Below, piece after piece: positions 36,925 through 45,066 of a DNA stretch of 64,000 nt; positions within the stretch are counted from its first letter, which is position 1, and every line of letters begins with the position of its first letter. The DNA lies in IMG/VR virus record IMGVR_UViG_3300005468_000016, positions 1 through 64,000 of that record; one strand, written 5' to 3'. Under the pieces are notes generated by a model. It did no database searches and was not told the DNA's origin. It saw only the letters and a list, made by a program, of their open reading frames with translations. The position numbers and the translations under genes are program-made. Source of the DNA: a virus.

Positions 36925-38736
36925 ATGGGGAGCATGTTGCTGTCGCTCGATGCGTCGGTGGGCGTGCGACTTGGCGACGATGGCTTGCCGAAAGATGTCC
37001 TGCTCTGGCGCAACGGCGATAACCTCACCACCAAGGGCACGTTCAAACTCACCGATCGGTCGCGCAAACTGGTCATGGCGGACTGGGAAGCGCGGATGGG
37101 CGGGGTCGTTTCTCCGTCTGGGGATGGTCCGGGTTCGTTCGACTTTGACCACGACGAGTTCAACGACAACCTGCCGGGCTATCAGAAGATCTCGGCGGGT
37201 TCGTTTCACCTCGCGCTCGACGGCAAAGACTTCTGGCTGACCGGCTGCGGGTTTACTGAACTCGCCGCTGGACAGATCAAGAAGAAGGAAAAGCGCTCGA
37301 CCTCGGGCGCTTTCTACTTTGACCCGAAGACCGGCGAATTCACGTCGCTTATCAACTGCGCGTTGACCAATCTCCCCGCCACCTACAAGCAACCGCTGCT
37401 CGCCAATGGCCACGGTCGCGCGGGGGTCGGCATCGTCTACGCCCCGCCCGATGGACCGCAAGAGGAACGGCGCGTCATCGTTCAGGTGCCGGCGCTTGTC
37501 TTTGCGGGCGATGTGACCGATGCGCAGAAGTTGGCGCTGTCGAGTGCGCTGGACTTGCTCGGTCAGGGGAAACTGGAAGACGCGGGTCGGGCGTTGCTCG
37601 GTGCCCCGTCTGAACCCGCGCCCGCGCCCATCGTCCCCGATTCTCCTGCGGCCCCCGCTGCAACCAAAACCTCTCCGGAGACCACCTCCATGCACTATCA
37701 GGACCCGAATTTCGTCGGCACCTACCACGGCTACATGCTCCGCTACATGGCCTCCTGCGATATGGAGTCCATGATGACCGCGATCTATCTCAACGGCGAG
37801 TTGCCGAAGATGTCGGCGGCGATGGAACTCAGCAAGTACTGTGAGGCGCTCGCGGCCAACGTCATGCACTGCGCTGGGGCACTTGCCGAGTGCATGCAGA
37901 AGGGCGCCGAGGATGGCGATGATGAGTCGATGGACGAAGCCTCGCAGGCATCGCTCATCGCCAAGACCCCCGAGTCGCTCAAGGCCAAGGTCGAGGAAGT
38001 CCTTGCCGCATGCAAGGCTGCCAAACTCGGCGGACTTCTCCAGAAGGCGCACAAGGCGGCGCTTGCCGCGGTCGATGCCAAGACGTTCGACAAGACGGCG
38101 CTTTCTGCCCTATCTTCGCTCGGCAAAGACCTCCCGACGATGCGCGCATCCGCGGTGCTGGTCAAGCGCGTGATGGTGTCGCTCGATGTCAAGAGCGAGG
38201 CCGAGATCATCCCGGCGCTCACCGACAAGAATACCCTGCTCGAACAGACCAAGCAGCAGGCGCTGACGGCACTGTCCGCGGCGGGTGCCGATGTCAAGGT
38301 CGCCCGCGCGACAGCCATCGCCGAGATGCTCAGCCACAAGCACAACGGCAAGGATGCGCCGCTCATCACGCCAGCCGATGCGCAGCTTGCACAGGGCCTG
38401 GACCCCGTTGAGGGGAAACCGACGGGCCTGCCCCCCTACTCACTGGAGGAATTGAGCCTGATCAAGCAGAGGGCGCTGGCGCGGCTCAATGGACAGGCGC
38501 AGGGCCAGAGTTCGGCGGTGGCTGGCTTGTCAGTGGCGCCAGTCCCGACGCCTGCACCCGCGCCGCTGCCTGGCGCCATTACTTCGACGGTCGGCAGTGA
38601 CCAAGCCTTGGCGTTGGTCAAGGCCATGTGTCCCGACGTGAAACCCGAGATGGTCGCCGAATCGGTCAAGGCCACGCTCAGCGGAACCCAGCCCCACTAT
38701 CAGCGCGTTGGCCTAGCCATCGCGAGTCCCCAGTAA
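36925..38736 (+). CDS. Mu I-like head protease / scaffold protein
   Basis: 603 residues from ATG 36925 (GTG 36862 also possible; no strong RBS at either). N-terminal 210 residues match Mu I-type proteins: VLLWRNGDNLTTKGTFK, FDFDHDEFN, ISAGSFHLALDGKDFWLTGCGFTELAA, SGAFYFDPKTGEFTSLINCALTNLPAT. After a Pro/Ala linker comes a long helical region (Ala/Lys/Glu-rich) typical of a scaffold. The protease would mature the procapsid and cut its own scaffold part. Confidence 0.8.
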   Translation: MGSMLLSLDASVGVRLGDDGLPKDVLLWRNGDNLTTKGTFKLTDRSRKLVMADWEARMGGVVSPSGDGPGSFDFDHDEFNDNLPGYQKISAGSFHLALDGKDFWLTGCGFTELAAGQIKKKEKRSTSGAFYFDPKTGEFTSLINCALTNLPATYKQPLLANGHGRAGVGIVYAPPDGPQEERRVIVQVPALVFAGDVTDAQKLALSSALDLLGQGKLEDAGRALLGAPSEPAPAPIVPDSPAAPAATKTSPETTSMHYQDPNFVGTYHGYMLRYMASCDMESMMTAIYLNGELPKMSAAMELSKYCEALAANVMHCAGALAECMQKGAEDGDDESMDEASQASLIAKTPESLKAKVEEVLAACKAAKLGGLLQKAHKAALAAVDAKTFDKTALSALSSLGKDLPTMRASAVLVKRVMVSLDVKSEAEIIPALTDKNTLLEQTKQQALTALSAAGADVKVARATAIAEMLSHKHNGKDAPLITPADAQLAQGLDPVEGKPTGLPPYSLEELSLIKQRALARLNGQAQGQSSAVAGLSVAPVPTPAPAPLPGAITSTVGSDQALALVKAMCPDVKPEMVAESVKATLSGTQPHYQRVGLAIASPQ

Positions 38737-38748
38737 GGAGAGGCGCCC

Positions 38749-39183
38749 ATGGCACTCACTCACGATCGCGCGAATCCATATATCAATCCGTCGGACTTCC
38801 CCGGCGAGGAATACCAAGTTGCGGCACTCGGCTCCAGCTTTGCCGGCGGCATGGTCGGTCTGAACAGCAGCGGGTATCTGGACAAACTGCCGTCTGGCAA
38901 CACCATCGGCTTTCGGTTCCGGGGCCTGTCGCACCGCAACTGGGCGAATCCCACCGAAACCAATGGCGCATTCATTACCCGCGTGGACCGTCCGCACATC
39001 ATGCAGGGCCTCAAGGTCCTTGCGGGTGACCCGGTACTGCCCGCGGACCTCGGCAACGTGGTCTACGGCGCCGATGATGAGACGATCGCCAAAACCGACG
39101 GCGGCGGCACGCTGTGTGAAGTCGGAATCCTTCAGAAGATCAACCTCGACGGCACGGTCGATGTCAAGCCGCTTGAGCCGTAA
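38749..39183 (+). CDS. Probable head decoration/stabilisation protein
   Basis: 144 residues, AAGGAGAGG before the ATG. EEYQVAALGSSFAGGMVGL, the central beta-rich part, and NVVYGADDETIAKTDGGGTLCEVGILQKINLDGTVDV resemble small capsid decoration proteins that sit between protease and major head genes. Role inferred from position, size and the D-like C-terminus. Confidence 0.65.
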   Translation: MALTHDRANPYINPSDFPGEEYQVAALGSSFAGGMVGLNSSGYLDKLPSGNTIGFRFRGLSHRNWANPTETNGAFITRVDRPHIMQGLKVLAGDPVLPADLGNVVYGADDETIAKTDGGGTLCEVGILQKINLDGTVDVKPLEP

Positions 39184-39207
39184 CCCCGTGATGGAGATAT
39201 AGGAACC

Positions 39208-40221
39208 ATGGGCGCTCCTCCGAATCTGAATATCCCCATCCAGGGGAACACCAACATCATCAACAGCGTCATCGATGTGCGCTATACCGAGGGCTTCGGG
39301 CAGGCCAAGCCCTGGATCGGCGAGATCGCGGACGAGGTCATGTACACCCGGGGCGCGACCGTCATCATGTCCTGGACCGAAGAAGCCAAGCGGTTCAGGG
39401 AGTTCGATGGGGAGTTTCGTCTAGACCCATGGATTGTGGACGCGATCCAGACCACGGCCAAGCCATGGCAGTCAAACATCGGCGTAGACCGCTACGAGCA
39501 GATCGAAAACGTCTACATGAGCATCATCTCGCAGGCCAAGACGTTGGGCCGGCAGGCGGCGCTCCTTCCGTGTGACTGGGCGTCACTCGCCCTGCGGACG
39601 AATGGCAGCAGTTCCTCGCGCCCGTTCCTCTGGTACGATGGCCTGCCAGCCTTTTCAGAAACCCACCCGGTCGATCCACGCGGCGTCATCGGCGGAACCT
39701 GGCGGAACCTCTACAAGGGCCTGCCCTTCACCCACCAGAACATCATCGATGTCTATCAGTCGATGTGCGTGGGCGTGGTCCTGCCGAACGGGCGCCAGGT
39801 CAACGTGCGGCCGACCAAACTCGGCGTCAGTGGCAAGTACATCATCCAGGCCAAGAAGTTCTGTGAGTCCGACCTCATCGTCTCGGCCATTCAGTCGTCG
39901 GTGATTCCGGGACAGCAGGCATTCGGTGCGGAGCGCAACCCCATCCAAGGGATGCTCGCCCCGGTGGTGATGAACGAACTCACTCAGACGATCCGCGACG
40001 TGCCCGGCGAGCCCGATGTCTGGTACATGTGGGACGATTCCGTGGTCAAGCCGCTCACGGTGTACTGGATACTCAAGCCCTACGTGACGCCGATCGTCTC
40101 GGATACCGATGGTCTGGTGCGCACGACCAATACCTATATGTACCTCGCCGAGGCGCATGGCGTCTGCGTAGTCAAGGCCCCCTGGTACATCGCCCGCATC
40201 GAACCCGGCATCGGCCCGTAA
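39208..40221 (+). CDS. Major head (capsid) protein
   Basis: 337 residues, typical of Mu T-like major head subunits. GGAG precedes the ATG. Blocks: NIINSVIDVRYTEGFGQAKPWIGEIADEV, KRFREFDGEFRLDPWIVDAIQ, FSETHPVDPRG, WYMWDDSVVKPLTVYWILKPYVTPI. HK97-like fold expected. Position after the protease and decoration gene agrees. Confidence 0.85.
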   Translation: MGAPPNLNIPIQGNTNIINSVIDVRYTEGFGQAKPWIGEIADEVMYTRGATVIMSWTEEAKRFREFDGEFRLDPWIVDAIQTTAKPWQSNIGVDRYEQIENVYMSIISQAKTLGRQAALLPCDWASLALRTNGSSSSRPFLWYDGLPAFSETHPVDPRGVIGGTWRNLYKGLPFTHQNIIDVYQSMCVGVVLPNGRQVNVRPTKLGVSGKYIIQAKKFCESDLIVSAIQSSVIPGQQAFGAERNPIQGMLAPVVMNELTQTIRDVPGEPDVWYMWDDSVVKPLTVYWILKPYVTPIVSDTDGLVRTTNTYMYLAEAHGVCVVKAPWYIARIEPGIGP

Positions 40222-40237
40222 AGGAAAGAGGTCTACC

Positions 40238-41428
40238 ATGTCTATCGTTGCAGTTCAGACGACTTTCCCCGTCGCGGGTGATATGGACTCGGCCCCCACG
40301 CAGCTTGGTGGGCTGATTCCGGCCGTCCAACTCGTCCAAGGTTCGGGGCAGATCGCGGCCAGTGTGACCCAGGGCTCGGGAAGCGCGGTGATTAAGATCC
40401 TGCGCTGGAATCCGGGTCTTGTGGCTTGGGACTACGTCGAGGAGGGCGCCGAGAAACAGGTCGGCGTCGTGCCGGCGTCGTTTGCCCCCGCGGGCGATGT
40501 CACCGACACCAACGAGTTCGCGGTGCCGATCGATGCCTACTACTGCGCGCTTCTCACCACCGACCCGCCGAGTGGTGACGTCAACAACCTGACCGTGGAC
40601 ATCTCAGGTCAAGCGTCGGGCGGACTCACTCCGGACGTGCAGACGTTTACCGCCGATGGTGTGTGGATGAAACCCCCGGGCGCATACACCACTCTGACCG
40701 TCAAGGTCCGCGGTGGTGGTGGTGGTGGTGGCTCGGGCGCTCGGCGTCCGACGACTGCCGCGGGCGGTGGCGGCGGCGGCGGCGGGGCTTATTCCGAGAT
40801 CACCATGCCGTTCGCGACGGCGCTTGCGAGTTATGTGGTCACGATTGGCGCAGGCGGAGCGGGCGGTCTTGGGCAGACGGCAGATGGCACGGATGGCCTG
40901 GCTGGTGGGTCCGGTGGCACCACATCCGCCGCGGCCTTGGTCACGGCGAACGGTGGCACGGGTGGCGGCGGTGGCGGCCTTGTCAATGGCGCGCAGGGCC
41001 TCGGTGGCTCGGGCACCTCGGCGGGCGGGAATGGCGGCGCGGGCGCGGTCACCAATGGCGCAACCGCTGCCACGGCCACGGGCGGATCGGCGGGTGGCGG
41101 TGGTGGTGGCGGATTCGACAGTGGCGGCCCCTCCTATGGCAATGGCGGCTTCGGCGGCTCGGTCATGCCCTACCCGGCGGCGGGCGGCGTGGGCGGCTCG
41201 GGGGCACCTTCGACCGCGGGCGGCGGTGGCAATCCGACCGTGGCGGGCGGCCCCGGAACCGGCGGTGGCGGCGGATCGGGTTCGCTCGGTGTCGCGCCAG
41301 CCGGTGCGGGCGGCGGTGCGGGCATCTACGGCGCAGGGGGCGGTGGTGGCGGCGGAACGAACGACGGCGTGAATTCCGGTGCGGGTGGCAACGGCACGGC
41401 GGGTTACGCGGAGTTCATCGCGTCGTAA
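40238..41428 (+). CDS. Glycine-rich structural protein
   Basis: 396 residues, AAGGAAAGAG before the ATG. Residues 1-130 are an ordinary beta-rich domain (AVQLVQGSGQIAASVTQGSG ... DYVEEGAE). From about 135 (FTADGVWMKPPGAYTTLTVKVRGGGGGGG) it becomes a Gly-rich domain with poly-Gly runs up to 8, ending AGIYGAGGGGGGGTNDG ... GYAEFIAS. This is the glycine-rich domain found in phage tail-tip adhesins, where poly-Gly helices pack together. Here it sits in the head gene block. Confidence 0.82.
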   Translation: MSIVAVQTTFPVAGDMDSAPTQLGGLIPAVQLVQGSGQIAASVTQGSGSAVIKILRWNPGLVAWDYVEEGAEKQVGVVPASFAPAGDVTDTNEFAVPIDAYYCALLTTDPPSGDVNNLTVDISGQASGGLTPDVQTFTADGVWMKPPGAYTTLTVKVRGGGGGGGSGARRPTTAAGGGGGGGGAYSEITMPFATALASYVVTIGAGGAGGLGQTADGTDGLAGGSGGTTSAAALVTANGGTGGGGGGLVNGAQGLGGSGTSAGGNGGAGAVTNGATAATATGGSAGGGGGGGFDSGGPSYGNGGFGGSVMPYPAAGGVGGSGAPSTAGGGGNPTVAGGPGTGGGGGSGSLGVAPAGAGGGAGIYGAGGGGGGGTNDGVNSGAGGNGTAGYAEFIAS

Positions 41429-41452
41429 GCACAAGACCGACAGGAGGAATTC

Positions 41453-41890
41453 ATGGATCTCTCTGCGATTAGCTTTGATTCGCTCTCTGCCATGACGGCG
41501 GGGCTTAGCGATCAGTGCGTCGGCATTGAGATCCCGTTATCTTCCTCTGTGGCTGAGTATGAGTTCGGCGATCACAGCACCGTCACAGACCGCGGGATTC
41601 GCGAGACGTGGTGGCGGTGCTGGATCGTCGGCGGTGAGGCGGCCTGGACGGAGTATTTCGCGCTGGTTTGGCGGGAGACAACCGGTCTTACCATTCCAGC
41701 GAGTCCGGACCTCACGCCGTCTGCCATCAAGCAAGAGATGGTGCTGGTTCGCGGCAATGCCATCTTTCCCGAGTTCGTCCTACGATCGCCGCGCGATAAG
41801 CCATACGGCTATTACCGCTGGTCTGGGGGCGCTACCACGCTCCGGGCCGTGCGCGTAATGCCGCCACATGTCAACCCGCCAGCCCTGTGA
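41453..41890 (+). CDS. Hypothetical structural protein
   Basis: 145 residues starting MDLSAISFDSLSAMTAG, AGGAGG before the ATG. Trp/Arg-rich centre (IRETWWRCWIVGGEAAWTEY). Position suggests a virion component. No family recognised. Confidence 0.62.
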   Translation: MDLSAISFDSLSAMTAGLSDQCVGIEIPLSSSVAEYEFGDHSTVTDRGIRETWWRCWIVGGEAAWTEYFALVWRETTGLTIPASPDLTPSAIKQEMVLVRGNAIFPEFVLRSPRDKPYGYYRWSGGATTLRAVRVMPPHVNPPAL

Positions 41891-41896
41891 GCACTC

Positions 41897-43135
41897 ATGG
41901 GCTTCGCACTCAACCAAACACCACCGACGGGGGCGGACACGGTCTGGACACTCCTCCAGGTCGCGATCAATCCGCGGGCCTATCAACCCGTGGTGCCGCC
42001 GCCGTTTGTGTTTGATGACTGCGATTGCAACTGCTCGGGGCCTTGTCATCATCGCCGGCAATACTCGGACTGCGGGCCGTGTGGGTCTTACTCGCTGTCC
42101 TCGTTTTCCTGCCACGGGTCGCAGTACATGTACACCTGCGATCCGCCGGATTTCTGCCAGCCCTGCTGCGGCGGATGGACGGTCAAGCAGTCGGGCGGCG
42201 GTGGCACGGGCGGGCAATACACGATCTGCGGACTCATCCAGAAGATGGCGGCGGATCTCGCTGTGCCGTTTTCATGGTTCGTGCTTGAAGGCCCACCCTA
42301 CGTGACCAGCCCCCGTCCTTCGGGTGGCGTGGTCTATCACCGGCAGTGGAAGATCCAGCGCGGGGCCGATAACACCCAGTGGCGCATCTACTACAGCGCC
42401 CGCGCAGGCTTTACGGGTGGCACGCCGGGGCCGACGCAGACCCCGAGCGCGATCGATGAGCAGCCGATCTTGGGCGGTGGGACCGATGCAGCGCCGACCT
42501 TCGGGACGCTGCTGCCGCCTGATGGAACGTACCGCGCGCAGATCCACGTCTACGAGGATGGGCTCCAGCCGGGCCTGTACCTTGTGACCTATCCGATCGG
42601 CAGCGCCATCCCGAATGCCTGTTTCCTGATCGATTCCTTGGCGCCGGGCAGTTACCCCATGGATTCCTCGGGAGCCTCCAAAGAGCAGGACCCGATCGTC
42701 ATCTACCAGCGCACCGGGGCCGATACGCTGCTCGTTTCGTCGCTCGCGAGCGAACTCTCTGGCCCCATGGGGTGGCTGAACTACACCTATACGCTGCCGC
42801 CCGCGCAGGCGTTCGTGCGGTTGCCGGCCACGTTCGACGCAGTCTTTGATGCGGGTGGCGTGCCGCAAGTCGTCATTCCGCGGGGCCTGAACCAGGGCAT
42901 TCTGGAGGACGCGATCGATACAGGTCGCGCCACCTACGTTCGCCGCGCCGCACTCGGGGGAACGACCGCGCGCAAGGGCGATGCGTCGGGGTGGTTATGG
43001 AATGGGATCGCGGGCATTGCGAGCGGTCAACTCGTCGGGCAGAAGACTGGCCATGGTGCGAATCCGTACTTTTGGGCGACCTTCGGCGATGTGTTGCTCC
43101 GCTGGGATGGCGTGACCAAGCAGGTGCTGACATGA
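41897..43135 (+). CDS. Large virion protein with cysteine-rich N-terminus
   Basis: 412 residues. Residues 40-95 contain about 15 Cys (FDDCDCNCSGPCHH, DCGPCGSY, FCQPCCGGW), unusual for a cytoplasm-assembled structural protein. The remaining 300 residues are beta-rich (ADNTQWRIYYSARAGFTGG, GTYRAQIHVYEDGLQPG), with GWLNYTYTLPPAQAFVRL near 330. Metal binding or disulfides formed after release are possible. No family recognised. Confidence 0.68.
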   Translation: MGFALNQTPPTGADTVWTLLQVAINPRAYQPVVPPPFVFDDCDCNCSGPCHHRRQYSDCGPCGSYSLSSFSCHGSQYMYTCDPPDFCQPCCGGWTVKQSGGGGTGGQYTICGLIQKMAADLAVPFSWFVLEGPPYVTSPRPSGGVVYHRQWKIQRGADNTQWRIYYSARAGFTGGTPGPTQTPSAIDEQPILGGGTDAAPTFGTLLPPDGTYRAQIHVYEDGLQPGLYLVTYPIGSAIPNACFLIDSLAPGSYPMDSSGASKEQDPIVIYQRTGADTLLVSSLASELSGPMGWLNYTYTLPPAQAFVRLPATFDAVFDAGGVPQVVIPRGLNQGILEDAIDTGRATYVRRAALGGTTARKGDASGWLWNGIAGIASGQLVGQKTGHGANPYFWATFGDVLLRWDGVTKQVLT

Positions 43136-43617
43136 GCACTTTGGCCACATCGCCCGCCGCCGTCACTTGTCCGCCGCCGCTGACGTTGTCCAATGGGCGG
43201 TTTGCCTATGCGTGCGCCGATCAGGGACTGCTGCGCGGTGGATACCTGACGCCGCAGGATGTCCGGAACTTCGCGCTGCCCTCGCGCACAACCAAGGACA
43301 TCACCGACAGCATCCTTTGGTTCCACTGTGCGGCGGTCTCCTCGGAATTCCGCGGCTACGCCCGCAAGCGCTACCGCCTGCCGCTCCTTTCGTGGGGCGC
43401 GGGCGTGGTGCAAAAGCTCGCCTTCCGGGCTGCTGGTTCTGCGCTCCGTCAGCGAGGGTTCGCCGAAGACGGGAACGAGCATATCATGAAGGCGTACGAG
43501 GAGTCCGGACAGTGGATGGTGGATGTCCGCGACTACAAGATCGATGTCGATGTCCTTGAATCGCAGCCGATCGTCGGGACGCCGCGGGCCTCTTCGCTGC
43601 CTCTGAGGGGGTGGTGA
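43132..43617 (+). CDS. Mu gp36-like (DUF1320) head-tail protein
   Basis: 161 residues (ATGA overlap). YLTPQDVRNFALPS ... SILWFHCAAVSSEFRGYARKRYRLPLLSWGAGVVQKLAF ... AYEESGQWMVDVRDYKIDV follows DUF1320, a Mu gp36-like protein thought to sit at the head-tail junction. The family's 'RY.LPL' centre is clear. Confidence 0.75.
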   Translation: MSTLATSPAAVTCPPPLTLSNGRFAYACADQGLLRGGYLTPQDVRNFALPSRTTKDITDSILWFHCAAVSSEFRGYARKRYRLPLLSWGAGVVQKLAFRAAGSALRQRGFAEDGNEHIMKAYEESGQWMVDVRDYKIDVDVLESQPIVGTPRASSLPLRGW

Positions 43618-44096
43618 TGGGTCGGTTTGCTTCCATGCGCGGGCCGACCGCCCGGCTTGAGCGCTTCGCTGCTCGGCTCGATGGCGTGGTGGTGGCGGTG
43701 CTCGACCGCGTGAGTGGTGCCGCAGAAAAAGCGGTGCCTGGGCTTATCGAGAAAGGTTACGCGAGCCGGACCAGTCCCTACGGTACGCCCTGGCCGCAAC
43801 CCAAGGCCGGCAACAAGCCCATGGAACGCAACGGCAAGCTGCGCAAGAGCTACGAGGTCATCCGCCTGGTCAGTGGCAAGCGGTGGATGGTCTGGGCCAG
43901 CAACAACGCGAGGTCCAAGGGCGGCGCTTACTACGGTGCCATCCTGCAAAAAGGCTTCCGGCATCACTGGGGCAGTTACGTCGCGCCGCGCAAGCAGGTC
44001 CCCGATGCGGGCAAGCTGCCGCCGCGGTGGGCCGAGCGGCTGCGGGATGTGGCCCAGCGCGAAGGCGATCGGGTTCTTGCGGGGGTCGGGCGATGA
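43617..44096 (+). CDS. Tail completion / virion morphogenesis protein (Mu gpG / P2 gpS-like)
   Basis: 159 residues, TGATG overlap with the previous gene. LIEKGYASRTSPYGTPWPQPKAGNKPM, LRKSYEVIRLVSG and YYGAILQKGFRHHWG match the phage virion morphogenesis family (P2 gpS), which caps or completes the tail for joining to the head. Confidence 0.78.
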   Translation: MGRFASMRGPTARLERFAARLDGVVVAVLDRVSGAAEKAVPGLIEKGYASRTSPYGTPWPQPKAGNKPMERNGKLRKSYEVIRLVSGKRWMVWASNNARSKGGAYYGAILQKGFRHHWGSYVAPRKQVPDAGKLPPRWAERLRDVAQREGDRVLAGVGR

Positions 44097-44788
44097 GCAC
44101 GATTCATTCAGGACCGCCCGATCCGCCCGGCGAGCCGACCGATACCGGGGAGTTTCGTTCGCAGCAGAACGTAACGCTCGGATGGGTGGCGGTTGTGGAG
44201 CAAATCATCCACGGAAATCCCGAACGCCCCGAGGTCCCGTCGCTTCGCACCATGTACGCGCCCGAGGTCGAGATCGATGGCCAGCGGACCATTACGACCT
44301 GGAAGCGCGGCGGGGTGGATGGTGCGCCCGTGGTCGGAGACGATCCGCCCGGGACCGAGGGCAACTACTTTATCGGCGAACAATACATTACGCTGAACTA
44401 CTCGCCGCAGACCATCGTCTTTGCCCGCGCGCCCGTGCCGATTCTCTCGACGCCCACGCCGATGATTGGCTACCACCGCACGGGCTACAAGCAAATCTAC
44501 AACGCCATCTATACGATTCAGACCCGCGTCTGGGCATTCGACGATGACGATGCGCAGGAACTCTTTAACTACATCGTCGCTGCCACCTACGTGCAAACCG
44601 TGGGCAGTGCGCTCGGGTCGGTCTGGGAGAATCTGACCTACGCCCCGAAGCGCCCGAGCACGCGCGGCACGGTGATGGAGTTTGGCCTGAAGGTGGGCGT
44701 GCCGGTCTTCCTGCCCCCGCTCACCCCTGCGCGCCCCTGCTTTATCAACCAAAGGACTGCGATATGTCGGCCGACAAGCGACACCTAA
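44093..44788 (+). CDS. Tail terminator/completion-type protein
   Basis: 231 residues (ATGA overlap). EGNYFIGEQYITLNYSPQTIVFARAPVPI ... RTGYKQIYNAIYTIQTRVWAFDDDDAQELFNYIVAA. Place between the gpS-like gene and the sheath matches the Mu gp37-like or neck slot. Role from position. Confidence 0.65.
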   Translation: MSTIHSGPPDPPGEPTDTGEFRSQQNVTLGWVAVVEQIIHGNPERPEVPSLRTMYAPEVEIDGQRTITTWKRGGVDGAPVVGDDPPGTEGNYFIGEQYITLNYSPQTIVFARAPVPILSTPTPMIGYHRTGYKQIYNAIYTIQTRVWAFDDDDAQELFNYIVAATYVQTVGSALGSVWENLTYAPKRPSTRGTVMEFGLKVGVPVFLPPLTPARPCFINQRTAICRPTSDT

Positions 44789-45063
44789 ACGAGCACGAAG
44801 CGAGCGCAGGACTTGCGCCGCCTCCGAAGAACGATCGCGGGGCGCCGTTCCATGATGCCAAGGCGGGCATTCGCGCGGCCCTTCGCCACAAACTGGGCCT
44901 TGTCGGCGTCGCACTCACCGATGAGCGTCAGTATCTGACCGACGAAGCGTTTCAGGCTGCGCTGGACAAGACCCTCGCGCACTCGCCGGAACTGCCGCAG
45001 AAGATCATGCCGATGGCGTCGCGCGGGATGCCCATGATGGCCGCCGCGAAGGGGAAGGAATAA
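44764..45063 (+). CDS. Small hypothetical tail-region protein
   Basis: 99 residues; AAAGGA before the ATG, overlapping the previous gene by 25 nt. Charged N-terminus (MSADKRHLNEHEAS), helical middle, Met-rich end (KIMPMASRGMPMMAA). In this slot many Mu-like phages have a small gene before the sheath. Function unknown. Confidence 0.62.
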   Translation: MSADKRHLNEHEASAGLAPPPKNDRGAPFHDAKAGIRAALRHKLGLVGVALTDERQYLTDEAFQAALDKTLAHSPELPQKIMPMASRGMPMMAAAKGKE

Positions 45064-45066
45064 GCC

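Noticed and set aside
36895-38052. 385-codon open frame on the minus strand
   Set aside because: Arg/His/Gly-rich shadow of the protease/scaffold gene, with no RBS and no family features.
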